In this document: positions 37,801 through 51,000 of the stretch, one piece after another
Layout: each line of letters starts with the position of its first letter
Position numbering within the stretch: position 1 is the stretch's first letter
From: Cyclina sinensis
Taxonomy: Eukaryota; Mollusca; Bivalvia; Venerida; Veneridae
Direction: 5' to 3'
DNA length: 64,000 bases
Assembly: GCA_012932295.1 (NCBI GenBank)
Contig: JAAONU010000001.1
Span: 38,161,449 to 38,225,448 of the forward strand
Program-made: the position numbers and the translations under genes
The notes under the pieces: model-generated
Databases searched by the model: none
Seen by the model: only the letters and a program-made list of their open reading frames with translations
What the model was told of the DNA's origin: nothing

Positions 37801-38889
37801 CGTAATTAAATTACAACGATCAGAAGAACAAAAACGAGTATATAAATCCACTTATTTCCATTGTGGTCCTGTTAAATGACGGCATGTTTTAGCAAGATAC
37901 AACATGTTAATTGTAAATCAAGCAGTAATTACAGGAATCAAAAAGTTAAACCGTGTTTCATAACTTACTCTGCGAGACTGGATTAATAAAAAAATAAGAA
38001 TTACTGAGTTTTCAAGGGTAATAACATAAGATGTCACAGTAAAATTATATCACATCAATCTCTATGATATCATATACAAGCTAAAAGATGTGTCTTAAAA
38101 GCGGATTTAAACTTGACGTGATGAGGTAAACTATTCCAGAGTGAGGGACCATTATATGAGTAAGACTTTACACTCAGGAATACATGATCTATGGCTAAAT
38201 CAAAAGTTTCAGTTTTCGTATATCACACTTGTGAACGGTATTCATTAAGACTTCGGTCATGTATTGAAAGATACTGAATTGTCAACGTCAAATGCACATT
38301 GTATTACATCGGTCAGTCAGGCTTCAGACTACCTTTAGTAGAACTTTACAATTATAACTCACTCGTCGATTTTATCCACTGTTTCCCCCTCCCCTCCGTA
38401 TCCACACCAGTTTCCGTAGCCATTGAAATCCATCGGGTTTCTATCCGTCGTCATCAAAATCATCTCCCCAAACTCATCCAGTCGCCGTCGGAGCCGCCGG
38501 CATTGAACAGCTAGAAAAATAACTACATCTTCTGACAAATGTTAATGCAAGTTTGCTTCAGTGAGATATTACTTTTAAATAAAGCGGTGACACCCTGGAC
38601 CTTCGAAAGTTCTACAGTAAGAATATAGAACAAAAAAAGTGGGCGATAAAATTAAAACACTAACTGAAATAACTGTAAATGTAAGGACTTCAAATTACTA
38701 AGACTACATGCTTAAACAACATCAAAAATAACAACGACAACAACTATTGCTACTTCAAGTAAAACAAGATCTTTAATTTACTATAAAAACTTTAAACAAC
38801 AAGAGTACAGACACATGTAGCAACAGTGCATACTTACTACAGCACAGATAAATGACGACAATGGTTAGAATTATCCTCGACTGCTTCAT
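34804..38889 (-). CDS. Secreted phospholipase A2
   Basis: Minus-strand exons 38889-38838, 38510-38363, 35444-35320 and 34943-34804 join with phases 1, 2, 1 to 154 codons plus stop. Residues 1-17 are a signal peptide ending LCC. The enzyme (hydrolysis of phospholipids at sn-2, calcium-dependent) shows the calcium loop YGNWCGYGG at 49-57, the catalytic box CCKVHDKCY with His72 and calcium-binding Asp73, and CDRTAAKCF with the second active-site Asp122. All key residues are present, and eleven Cys remain after the signal. Size and layout fit the conventional secreted metazoan sPLA2 fold. A CTACAG directly before the ATG suggests a 5' untranslated exon further up. Intron 2 (38362-35445) carries the splice-junction minisatellite. 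None of these exons gives a long open frame alone, so the gene is easy to miss. Digestive, immune or other role cannot be told from sequence. Confidence 0.92.
35445..36200 (-). repeat. 39-bp minisatellite made of PLA2 exon 3 acceptor copies
   Basis: About nineteen copies of a 39-bp unit. On the minus strand each unit reads roughly ATGTATTTCAG, then GTGCTGTAAAGTG, then ATTAATTTCTTAAAC. The first two parts equal the last bases of PLA2 intron 2 and the first 13 bases of exon 3 (acceptor at 35445/35444). The copy next to the gene is the real junction. TTCTTAAAC could act as a short branch and pyrimidine stretch in each copy. Ten copies up to 35845 are in frame and open into exon 3, and a single extra base near 35846 then shifts the frame. 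Confidence 0.92.
36200..37400 (-). repeat. 33-bp and degenerate minisatellite continuing the PLA2 array
   Basis: 36320-36945 holds about nineteen near-identical 33-bp copies reading on the minus strand TTTTCTTATAGTTCAG then ATGCTGTAAAGCGC. Two variants (GCGC or GCAC) are interspersed. Degenerate copies lie on both sides (36200-36320 and 36945-37400). The shared core TTCAG/RTGCTGTAAAG shows that the 33-bp and 39-bp units have one origin, the PLA2 intron 2/exon 3 junction. Long open frames on both strands (up to 229 codons) follow from a period divisible by three and are not genes. Confidence 0.9.
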
Positions 38890-40914
38890 CTGTAGAGAAA
38901 AAATACATAAAAATATGTTTATTGTTGTTTCTAAAAGTCTTTAAAAGCATCCCATTTGCTTTGTTTCTTCTTGTACGCGACACTATTGGTCACTTTATTT
39001 TTACAATTATTAAAATAGAAAGGTGGTTTGAAAAGGTGTGGATTCGAGAAGCTCTGAGCACAGCAAAACACGCTAACATATTTATATAAACAGACAGGAT
39101 GAAAAATATATATATGTATAAATATGAGCACGAATACGTAATTATATTATCATAATTATATGAGAAGACTAATACACATTTGATTACTTGTTGACCAATT
39201 CAAGGTAATTATCTTGCAAGTAAAATTTAAACGAGACAAAATAAAGTTTAAGAAATAAAAATAAGAAAAACAAAGCAATTAAAAGAGTAGAATATTTCTA
39301 GACTAAATGTTTTTAGTATCATTATTTTTGTTAAAGTAAATGCGTTTTGGCTTACACTGAAAGTTATGAAACGAAGACTTACTTTTCTGGAATTCCTACT
39401 AATACATATCCATTTAGTCACTTAATTCTCCATTTTTGAACTATTACCAATTAGTATTGCATCCTTCTTCACACGCATAGCCCCTGGGGTAATCGAGTTT
39501 TGTAAATACTTCCGCGTTTATGTGACCTTTGACCTATTTCTTCAAACGTGACGTCCACTTTGATGTACCAAACAAAGAGCGAGCAAGAACCCACGAAAGA
39601 AACAACTCTGTTTTAATTCAAAGGCTCGTAACTTCCTGTCTGGGACATCTTGACAACCTGCGCCTTCCTTTGGCTGATAAAACTTCATATTGTATTATTA
39701 TATTACAAAAGATGATTGATTTCAGGCCACTGGTTCTTGGAAAGAAACCGGAAACGAAAATCCGACAGGCGGACAGACCGTCGACTATATGCACTCGAAA
39801 TGAAGGATATTTTAACTTAAAAACAGTATTTATATATTGATTTTATTTATTAAATAAATAATAAAAGATTCTGCTTTGAAATAAAAATCTGAAAAAAACA
39901 GCATGGTTTACGATGCAGTCACTGTTTTGTCCAACTGATTAAAACCATAAAGAACTTCGAATTCTCTAATTAACTTTCGTTAAATCAAAGAACTGTCTTT
40001 TGTTAAATGGAACAAACTATGAAAATGAAAAGTAATCATTTAATACAAAGGTAAAACACCATCTTTAAGCACTTCCATAATTTGGGCGTGAAAAATCTAG
40101 GCCATATTGAAAAACTGTGGATGTAGGGGCATGAGAGTCTTGGGGGGAGGAGGGGGGTGGGGATTCTTTGTGTGAAATATGTAGGTAAAGAAAAGTATTT
40201 GGAAGAACATTCTGGGATTCATTTCTTCCTGATGTATATAGAAAACGCATCACCTTTGTTATTCATACACGCTGGCGGAAATGAACTAGCCTATGCCTCA
40301 CATTTTCTGAGTGGATAAGTTATAATTGTCAGTGTATTTATGGAGTAATTGCTATGCTGACGAGCCAAGGACAGCGGCCACAGCATTTTTCACTATCACA
40401 CTGTTGTCTGCACTACTAACTGCGAGTACTGGTTTGAACCAAGAAAGCAGACATCGAGAGGAATTGATTTAAGTTGCAAATCGTTGTAAAATAAAAATGA
40501 TTGAACTAAACTAGACTATTCCCTAATACGTCTAAGTAAATTTTCACTCTTTAATTAAGAATTAACTGTTTTTATTTTTACTTAAACGTATAACGTTGTT
40601 TCTTGCTTCCCTGGCATTTGGAAGACTGATACATGTAGTAAATATACTGCTCAAGTTAATTAAAGGAGCGCCCATATAATCTATAAAATACCATACGCGA
40701 AGAGTAGATTTATGAATATCTTTTACAGAAATAACAAAATCGTTCTTTTTACAAAAACAAATCGGCATTTTCGTCGCCAACAGGCACATTCCTGGATAGA
40801 GACAGTGTCCACGTTATGAACACTATCAAATTAACTTTGAAATGGTGGTCTTACAGGAGAACAGCCAATGTCTGTAAAAGCAGATTCAGGCCTGGAAACG
40901 TTTCGTAGTCAGTG
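38890..40914. other. Spacer upstream of PLA2
   Basis: Presumed promoter side of PLA2. A perfect DR1 lies at 39523-39535. No protein gene was recognised; a 103-codon plus-strand frame at 39529-39840 resembles nothing known. Confidence 0.4.
39523..39535. promoter_or_regulatory. Perfect DR1 nuclear-receptor site upstream of PLA2
   Basis: TGACCT-T-TGACCT, the reverse complement of AGGTCA-A-AGGTCA, a textbook site for RXR and HNF4-type receptors. It lies about 630 bases before the PLA2 start codon. The same word occurs inside repeats elsewhere in the window, so it may be repeat-borne. Confidence 0.35.
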
Positions 40915-41905
40915 TCAGTAATGAGTGTATCCCTCTCGGGCGTTTAGGCACTCTCTGCATCGTCTGGGCATGCTCCTGATGTCACGTCTGATCATACGCT
41001 GTGGTATGGCATCCCATTCTGCTACAAGAGCATGAAAAAGCTCACGGGCGTTCTGCACAGGGTTCTCTACGAGAAAGCATGTCCCAGACATGCTCTATAG
41101 GGTTAAGATCGGGAGACCTCGCTGACCAGTTTGTGACCTCAATACCTTCATCATCAAGTAAGTTCCGGACGATTCTTGCAGTGTGTACCCGAGCATTATC
41201 ATGCACTAAACGAAAAGTTTCAACTATTGCACCAGCATATGGGCTAACAACTGGTTCTAGGATCTCGTCCCGATATCTCAGGGCCGTCAGACTACCTCCT
41301 GGAATCACATAAAGGTCTGTGCGCCTGTCAATGGACATCACTGTCCACACCATAACTGACACACCACCAAACCTGTCATATGGAATAATGTTACATTCCG
41401 CATATCTCTCTCCTCGGCGACGCTGCATCCTCACACGCCTGTCACAGGTCGAAACATGGTAGGGGCTCTCGTCTGTGAAGAGCACAGATCGCCGGTGGCG
41501 CAGTTGCCAAGTGACGTGTTCCTTGGCAAACTCTAAGCGCCCTCTCTGGTGAGCAACGGTCAGAACTGGTCCTCTGGCAGGTCTTCGGGCATCCAAACCA
41601 TCTTCATGAAGACTTTTTCATACAGTTTGAGTGGACACACGAACCCCTGTAGCTTGCCGAAGTCAATTTTAATGCCAAAGTTCTCAGATATCGGTCCTGA
41701 CGAGGTGTTGTAATGCGGTGGCGACCTTGCCCAGGTCTTCTTGTGAATTCTCCAGTCTCCTGATAACGACTCCACAACCTGGCAACAACGCTACGAGAAA
41801 CGTCTTGAACGGTGACCACTTCACGTTGCGTAAATCCATTTTCTATCATCTGCACCGCCCGAGCAACATCAGTAGTCGCACACCCTGGACCGTTGTCAAA
41901 AAAGC
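40915..41905 (-). pseudogene. Tc1-type DD34E transposase, nearly full length, broken
   Basis: Minus-strand frames can be followed through the whole family layout. They start with helix-turn-helix text (RAVQMIENGFTQREVV, then SRYQETGEFTRRPGQGRHR) and continue with LHEDGLDARRPARG and VLFTDESPY (first Asp). HDNARVHTA gives the second Asp and SPDLNPIEHVWD the Glu, with exactly 34 residues between the last two acids. The C-terminal RSMPRRCRECLNAREGYTHY ends at a stop. Breaks: a frame change and loss of a few residues near 41660, an in-frame TGA near 41620, and a frame change near 41060. Terminal inverted repeats were not identified. It is unlike the copy at 1150-1700 in sequence, so it belongs to a different Tc1 lineage. 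Non-functional as read. Confidence 0.88.
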
Positions 41906-44900
41906 AGATACAGTAAAAAAGTGCACTAAAACATTCATTTTGTCAAATGTGCTATCGTGAACAAACTATAGTCTACACGTGCAATAGTCTTAATTTTATT
42001 CGGGGGATACACAACAAAAAGAAAAACAAAATACCCATGCTTTGTAAATTTATTGTAAAGTGCACGGGTTTCTGGAGGATATTGACCGTCGATACCTGCA
42101 AACGAAACTGGCAGCGAATATCTAGAATGGTGGCCAATTAACGCCATAACATAATTTGCACTCCTTTAATTAATTTGAGCAGCGTATTTAACTTGCTGCT
42201 GGATTGAATATTATTATCTTATAAATACGTATTGATATATCTTCCTTGTAAACCAAAAAGCGCATACATGCAAACATAGTTAGTTTGATTTGCCTTACAC
42301 TTCCTTACATTGATCAAATATAAATTTTGTACATGAACTTTAATTACACGTCTGGCACGTGCATCGAGACTCTGGCATGTATAAAATTCCGTCACCGGTA
42401 CTATACGGTTTATCCGGTACAAAGGTTATGATATGCATTTGCATAATATGGCAATTTTAGAATAACGTGGCAAGGGAAACTGCACGTGGCGCGTTAATTT
42501 TAGAGCTTTTTGTTCATTATGTCCAAGTTGAATTGCATGAAACAAAGCGGAAGTTAGTGCTTTTTGCTTATCATTTCCCAATGTTTAATATTTCGGATAG
42601 TACTCTTTTCGGATAAAGAGCAAAACGTTGAATTAAGTTCCTTTGAGATAAACTGTATTTAGTTTCGAAAACATTTTATTTAAAATACTTTTGGCAAATG
42701 ATTAAAAAAGGATTGACTGTCATTACAGCCACAGGTTTTAATTTGTTGTTTTGGTAGACATTCATAATACAGATACTTGTTGATATATATATTTGGACTT
42801 TATTCTTGTTCTTTACGAAACCAGGAAAGGTCCACTTGCCCCAGACTGAATTCCAACTGAGAAACGAAACCATTGATCACAAAAGAGGACACTCTACCAC
42901 TCCAGGCTGTTGACCTGTTGTCACCGGTGTGGTCAGTGAGTCCATGACCACACGACTGTTCGAGCCAAATTTTGGTTTAAATATGAACAAAAGAAATGTT
43001 GTAATTCGTTATTCCTATCAGTTATCTTTCAGTACAACATAAAGGTCTATTTTCAAACGTTGGTCAGTTTTCTATATATAACCATACTCTTGCTTACAAT
43101 TACAAGGCCATAAAAAAGTAGATCAAGGTATGTATTGTATCCAGTAGTGACTATATGAGAGGTTGATCAATTCATCCATTGAGGAAATGGTTCAAATTGT
43201 AATTGACTGAATATGGAGGGCAGGAATGCTATATGCAACTTATTAATTATTCCACAAAATCCTCAAAAAGATGTTTTCCCATTTGGAGAGCTTGCCCCCC
43301 ACTTGCTCATAGAAATACTGTCCCTTGCATGTACTGTTGCAGCATCACTCTTACAACAGGCACTGACTTTATGGCAGTAGAACCAAATTAACAGTCAAGA
43401 AGTGCTGTATTATACCTCTTTGTCCTTGAATTCTTGAAGTGCTAAATGTCTGTGGGACCTTTTAATGATTTCATCACTTTTGAGCTGTAAAATATTTGAC
43501 AAACCCACAACCCCCACTTGCTCTAAGTTAGATTTAAACTCAGGGAAGTCTAGAACATAATGTGGACACTGAACCATGTTGGCATATAAAAGTGAGGGAG
43601 TAGAAGTGTTATATTATACATGTATCTTTGTTGTCTCTGAATATTAGGAATTGACTAGATATATTGTTTACATCAGCAGGTCCAAATAACTGGACTAGTT
43701 ACAATTTTATATGGTTTTAAGTTTTTGATGAAACAGGTCAATATCTGCCTTCATACCAACCATAAAGATTTCTCCTAGAATCGGGTCTTCCTAATAGGTC
43801 AAAATATTGAGAATAAAGATCTGTTAGATTTATGATGTTTCTAGAATACAGGAAAAGATTATGATATACAAATGTATGTGCATCCGATCTTCCAGATATT
43901 GAGATTTTATAGTGAGAATTGCTACTATTGTTGTTCTTACAAGGACCTACCTAGGTAATTGATCAATTGTGGCTGATTATTCAATTTCAGGCTTTTATCT
44001 CAAGAATAATAGCTTGATCATGATAGAATCATGCAGGATATTTAAACTAACAAAATGCTTATACATGTGGTTGTTTGAATTTTGAAGCAGGTTTATTTGA
44101 AATATAAAAAAGCTTGTTCAAAAGCTTTGTTTTTAAGTGCATACATCTTGGTTTCAGACTGTAACAGAAGTTTTAAAAGTCAACAGGATCATGTTGAAAT
44201 AAAATCAGTGGGATTAATTTTCCTTAGCCTTTGTTGCACTTTAATTAAAGATGTGTGTTTAGAGTGTTTGAAGTTGTTCTAATAAACAAGTTGACCGAAT
44301 TTGAATCTTGAATCTATCTAGAATAAGTTCAATGATTGAATGATTACCATCCCATGTACTACATTGTGACTTTAAACTTTAAGTATTTAAGGTTATCAGA
44401 CATTTCAGTCAGAAAACCCTCGAGTATATTCATATCATTTTATGTCACACATTCTACTTCTGAAAATTGTTGACATTCAAGGTAATTATAATCATTTTCT
44501 GATAACACAGACACTGTGAGGACAAGGAGGTTGTTACGGAATAGAAGTACATTTGTTTATCATTGGAAGTTTTGGGGTGTTTTTTTTTCAGCTTTAATGC
44601 TCAAACCATTTCATGTTCATTGATAACTTTTGAACAACAGTAGGACACAGTCTTGTTCACAAACAAACTTTAAGAGATTATCTTTGTGTCCAAGTGGTGA
44701 AGATGACAAGTAAACAGACTGTTGTAATCTCTCATAGTTTCTGCTGGAATGACAGTTGCAAGTTCAAGTCCCATTTCCTTTTGACACAGTTCTAGTTTTT
44801 GAAGTCTTAGCTGGTCTGATTTTATCAACATAACTTAATCACTTAATGTACGTGCATTAAAATGTACTCTAAAATTTTTTGATACCTGTATAATCATGTA

Positions 44901-45044
44901 ATCTTCATGTGGTAGCGATAGGCAGAAAGATTACTTCACTAAAGTGCACTGTGTTATAAAAATTTGTATATTTACAGTACTACAGTGAGTGTACTTGCAC
45001 TGACATTTAAAGAGACACATGTGAGTGAGCACTCTAACAGAACC
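41906..45044. other. Spacer and presumed ABCA 5' region
   Basis: No gene recognised. A possible tRNA-like SINE head lies at 42850-42960 on the minus strand (CCTGGAGTGGTAGAGTG). The ABCA promoter or non-coding first exon would be in or beyond this stretch, but no clear TATA or splice-linked exon was found. Confidence 0.4.
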
Positions 45045-48000
45045 ATGGGCCAGGCATCATTTTGGGGCCAGTTTAAAGCCCTAGTCTGGAAAAATATCCT
45101 CTTGAAGAAAAGGAACAAAAAACAGACACTTCAGGTAAGATGAAGGATAATTCTTTTAACATAGTTGTTGAATACCTAGAAAGACAAAAACCAGTACAAG
45201 TAGTTATAAATTAGTTTACAGTTACATGGATGAAGTTGAAGTCTAGATTCTTATGATTCCTGCAAAGAAGAATAGAGATAATGCTTAAAATGATAATGAT
45301 AAGCTTATCTATATGAAGGAGTTTATCCTATGATAGATTTTTGGTTGATACTAAGCCACATTCTTTATAAGCTATACTGTAGGCTGCCAAACAGCTCAGT
45401 AGTTTAGATCACGGATTTTAAACCACAGCTCATCATACCTGCCATAATTTTTCTGCCCATTTCTGGGATTTGAGCCAATTTTCAGGGACATACAAGTATT
45501 CATATACTTTCAATGCCCTAGCATTGGCAGTACACAAAATTGGATGGGATTCCATTTTTGGCGGGAAAAACTGTGCACGTGTTTCAGTTACACATTAGTT
45601 CCATCAGTTTCATACCTTTTGTTTTAGTTGCAAGAGCATAGTAATTGTGTAGCTGTAACGATAAAATATTAACTGTGTACCATTAATTAATTAATATCAT
45701 AAACTCAAATTCAAGTTGTATCACAGGTGTTTGATGACAGCATAGTCTATGCTTCGTATTACAAGTATCGGCGCGATTTGATCGAAAAATTACAATATTC
45801 ATCATGAATTTTATGTACGACACTTATCAAGCCATAACGTTACTGTCATCAAATGCTTGTGAATCAGCCCAATAAACATGCATTATCCTCATCAGTCCAA
45901 TACTACTGCAACAGTCTTTGAAAGGGGCAGATATCTTACAAGTTAATTAATACACCGCAAGTCAAATAATATTATATCGATAGCCGATAGCGGTCTTTTG
46001 TTAATTGGTTATCAATGACACGCGGTGTATTCGCCGAATCGGAACTTATTATCATAACGAATAATTAAACAATTAGTGGCGTGTCAAAAATTTGCTTGGC
46101 CTGATCAAAGGTATGCGCATTTTTCATGTTTTCTGGAACATCGGGTGTCTTTCCGGGACACCGGGATGGGCCCTCAATTTCCGGGACAATCCCGGATGAT
46201 CCGGGACGTATGGCAGGTATGTCACAAATGGAGGGTCATTGCTTTGAGAATGGCCTATACATGTATCTTGCTGTCTTGGTAGGAAAATATGTTCCTTACA
46301 GAGAAATGGATCTAATACTGGTACAGTACAGGTCAACAGTTCTGCTCCCCTTTTTAACTTGCGTGTTGAAGGTTGAAGTGAAACTATCTTAACACTTCTG
46401 TATTATACCTAGATGCAGTAGTTTAGAAATCAAACTGCATATACTGTTAAGGGTCTCAGATATTAATGCACAATAATTAGATAGTGCCTACATTGAAATG
46501 TGTTACATAACGAAAGAAATTTGCAAAAGGTATGAGTTTGGGATATGTTTTTATGCCCCCAGAAAGAGGGCATATTGTTTTAGGTCTGTCTGTTTGTTTG
46601 TCACAAAACTTTGACATTTTTGAGGCTCTGTCAAGGGCATGGCATTCAATTGAATGTAGCGCATGGTGTTTATTACTTAAATATTTCAGGAGATTCTGGT
46701 ACCAATATACTTTATTGCTGTCCTAGCTTTGATCAAGTCCCTGATTAAACCAAAGACATATCCTGAGATGGCGAACTTCAAAACATACTCTCTAGCTGAT
46801 CTGACGTTGTTCAATTTCACCGGTGAGAAGATACTAGTGACCCCTAACACAACAGATGTTCAAAGAATATTAGATGAAACATCAAAGATATTAACAGATA
46901 TATATAAAAGTAGAAGATTCAGTGTTCTTTACTTTGATGACAAAGAAAAAGCCATGGAAGCTTACAAAAAATCTCCAGAAGAAGTTTTTGCAGGTGTAAT
47001 TTTAGATTACAATTTCTCAAGGTCATACAGAAATTTTAGTTACACAGTTCGGATGCCGTTCTTGGATATAGCAACTTCCGATCCCAGTAATATATACCAG
47101 GACCAGTCACAGTGTAGAGAAGGCAATGGTCTGGATAGGTCAAACTGTGCCGCCAACACTTATTTATACACAGGATTTTCTGCCTTGCAGCTTGCACTTG
47201 ATACAGCCTATACCAGACTGAGTTTTAACAAATCAAATCTTAGTCCCCCCGAAGTCAAAGTAAATATGATGCCAAAACCTGTATTTGTTCCCGATGCAAG
47301 CTACATACAGATTTTATCATCCATATATTTTGTGATTGCATATGCTCCATTTATAAACTTTCTGACAGTGAATTTGGTAGCAGAAAAAGAGAGCAAAATC
47401 AAGGAAGGGATGAGAATGATGGGCCTTAGAGACTCGGCTTTTTGGTAACGTTCATTTTACTTATAGATTTAGATTTAAGAAGAAAAAATGTTGTTAGCTT
47501 ACTTGACAATGAATGAGGAATCGAAGTGTGGGCAGCGCAGTGATTTATTGGTAAAGTAGGTGAGGCCTGTTTGGATTGCAGTAAAAACGGCCCCAAGTCA
47601 AAACAGCCCCAACCCAAGACTGTTCCAAGAAAAAATCTGAATTCTAATGTACAGCATGTCTGTGTTCGATCCTCAAAAACTGAACAGTGATTGTCCTGAT
47701 AGTTTGTGGGAGCTCTTATTATTCAGGCTATACATGTATATACCTAGCAAAATATCACAGACACATCTGATTCCCTTTTCCTTATAAATTTGAGATGTAA
47801 TATCTAACTCAAAAATATTTCCACTAGATTTACATTATATGCGGTCCAGAACATATTAATTTAGTGTGAATAATAAATGATACTAATATAACAAAATAAG
47901 TTATGATCATCGTTTACAACATGAGTCTGTTTTGACTTTGGGCCTTTTTGACTTGATATGGCTGGTTTGATCCCCTGCTCATCTGCTAATGTTATTTGTT

Positions 48001-51000
48001 GTCTTTGGTATGATACATACAACTGAGCACACATGTATTTGTATTGATGCTGTACATTGAGCATGTACTAGAACCAGGGGTATCTCTAAAATGGAATTTT
48101 TTCTGTATCTTGCACTGTTGCAACAACCTATAAATGCTTAACTTTGGCCACTGACTATAAAAAACTATAAATTAACTCAGAAAGATAGAAAGAGGTGATG
48201 GAATCGAAAGTGTGCATTTTCTTAAATATATTTTTTTTTCCTGAAAGTGACATACTAGTAGTAGTATATATCATTCAGTTGTTAAAATAATTTACAACAT
48301 GGGCAAAACAAATAATTTGCAACACAAGTACCAATATATAATGTTTTTTTAGAGTGGGTGGTTGCGACTTGACTATTTTTTTTCAATTTTGTTTATTACT
48401 TATACTTATAAATCTGTTTTGAGATAAAATACTTATTTTAGGTTGTCCTGGACTATCATATATTCCGCAATCATCATTCTAGTGACATTGGTTGTCATAG
48501 TGATAGCAACAGTGTCAGAGTTCTTCACTAACAGCAACATGTTACTGTTCTTCCTGATGCTAGTCCTCTATGGGCTCTCAATTGTGGCTGCTTCCTTTGC
48601 ACTGACACCGTTCTTCAGCCAAGCTCAGGTAAGCTTAAGCTCTATATAATTGCAAACTTCTATTTTTTGGAATTTAAATTCTGCAATATCAAAAGCAAGA
48701 GTGCACGATGCTCCGTGCTGCTTTACCTGACAGTCAGATAGGCAAATTAAGACATGCTTGGTAGTTGCATCCTGCCTTTTTTTACCTGACAGTCAAACAA
48801 TATACACTTGGTAGCTGCTTGGTGGTTGCGTGATTTCAGCCAATCAGAACCTGAACAGGAAAACATGAACAATGGCAGAGGTGAAATAGCAACAATTTGA
48901 TCACCTTATATAAGTTTGACTGAGTATTAAATTTTAATTCAAACAGGTTACAGTTGGATGTCAGTAGAAAAAAGGAAAAAAGTGTTAAACCAAAGGTTGG
49001 TATGAGTACAGTTAATCAGCTTATCTGTATGGTATATGAGCCTTATACCAAAGTAGACAAGGCTGCAGTGCTTTAATTTTGCAAGGGTTAATACCGGTAA
49101 CTGCAAACCAGTCTTGACTTATCAGAGTCTAGGGTCTTGGCTTTAGTTAAATCATGTATAGCTTTGAAATAGGTTGTGATAGATAAAATAAACAAACTAG
49201 GACAAACAAACTATATCCGAATGATATAGAATTAGCTGTATTAGAAAAGGTGAAGAAGAAATTGTGAGTTGGTTTGTAGCCTTAAATTAGAATCCATGCC
49301 ACACAGTACACTTGTTTTGGTCTTATGATATACTTTGGTTACAGTGACTTTATTGAGGGTTATGATTTTTACCAATTCATCACTGCCATCAATGGTCAAA
49401 GCCTTGAGTAATAGCATTTCATTTAATAAAAACTTCCAGCTTTTGACTTAATTCAAGCTTGTTTAGCTTTAGATCAAAAGAAATAAAGATTGTTGCAAAC
49501 AAATAATATGTATAGTCATCTTCCATTCTTCCCTGAGCTGGATTTAAAATTGGGAACCTTAGACAACTAGCAGACACTGTCATGTTGTCATAAAAGCTTT
49601 CTGATAGGCCTGGGCAGTAGAAGTGCCGTGTGTAACACAGTTTCTACTACATAAACCTCTTTCGCTAGAGTTCTTGCAGTACTGAATGTTAAGGACTTTC
49701 TAACGGTGACATCACATTTACACTTATCGAGTAAGTTAATTATGTTAAGTGCCAAAAGTAACTGCGAGAAATCCACCTGCCTTTAGCTGGTTTTGAACTT
49801 TGGAACTCTAGTTCACAAAACAGACATTCTACCACATTGCTAGAAGTACTTTCTTACACCTCTAATAGATAAAAAAGTATAAATGATAAAAAGTTTTGTA
49901 TATAATAACAAGGTGGCTGGAGCTGTAGCAAGCACTGCTTCGATGATGATAAGTCTACTGTACCTGATAGTAAGTCTGACACGAACCTACACCTCTGCCG
50001 GAGTTGAGTACACGATACCTGTTTATGGAAGATGGCTGCTTTGTCTGCTTTCACCAGTCGCTCTGGCCTTAGCAATTGATCAGGTAGATTTTCTCTCAGA
50101 AACAACAACAGATTACAGTGACAACTTCAGTACAGACAATACAGTATTGAGAAGAACCCCTTCAAAAGTTATATTATCAAAGAGTTGTAACCGTCTTTAG
50201 TAAAAAAAAAAAGTAGTTTTAATACAAACTGTATGTAAAACTTGTTTATGTTAAAAAAATATTCTTTAAAGCAAAATTGTATATGTAAAAATGTTCCAAA
50301 ACTATTTAAGGAAACACAACCAAAATTTTGCACATTTTGAACAGTTATTTAGATAATGAAGATAAATTTCCTCTTGCAGGCGATATTTCTTGATATAGTG
50401 AATCCAAATGGGATGACTTTTTCTACTCTCACTGAAGGAGAGTTCCCCCTGATTGTTCCCCTTTTCATGCTAGCTGTTGACACAGTGTTGTATTTCTTTC
50501 AAGCTGTTTACCTTGACAATGTTATTCCAGGTAAATTCTTTTTCACAATTCTAAAAAGGGCATCATATTCTTAAATTGTTGACAGAATGGTTGAAATTGA
50601 TGTATAATATCTGTTTCATATGTCTTTCAATATGTCTCTCTTGTTTCATCTACACTGTGAGATAGATATAGTTAAGATGAAAACTATATGAGCATGATTA
50701 AATGAAACAATTTTGAAATGTCAATTTCCATGTATTTTCGTGTCAAAGGTTAGATGCCATAATATCTTAAGAAACTTTTAAAAAGTATTTTGCATGACAG
50801 ACAAAAAAGCTCTTAAAAGTGGAGGTTCTAAAAGACAAATGGACTTGAATCAAAGGTTTTGAAATACTCTAGGAGAGTATGGACCTCGACAGCCACCCTG
50901 GTACATATTTACCCCTTCCTTCTGGTGCAGAAAGTCAAAGGCAGAGGTACGTACAGGTAAAAAGCTTTCAGAAAATGTGGGAAATGACCAAGATGATCCT

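Noticed and set aside
39529..39840. 103-codon plus-strand frame
   Set aside because: No similarity to a known family, no splice or promoter support, and on the likely promoter side of PLA2.
40915..41312. Plus-strand 103-codon frame across the transposase
   Set aside because: It is the antisense of a clear Tc1 transposase.
40860..41915. Terminal repeats of the Tc1 element
   Set aside because: Similar phrases (GTAAAAGCAGAT and CAAAAAAGCAGAT) occur on both sides but in direct, not inverted, orientation, so they do not qualify.
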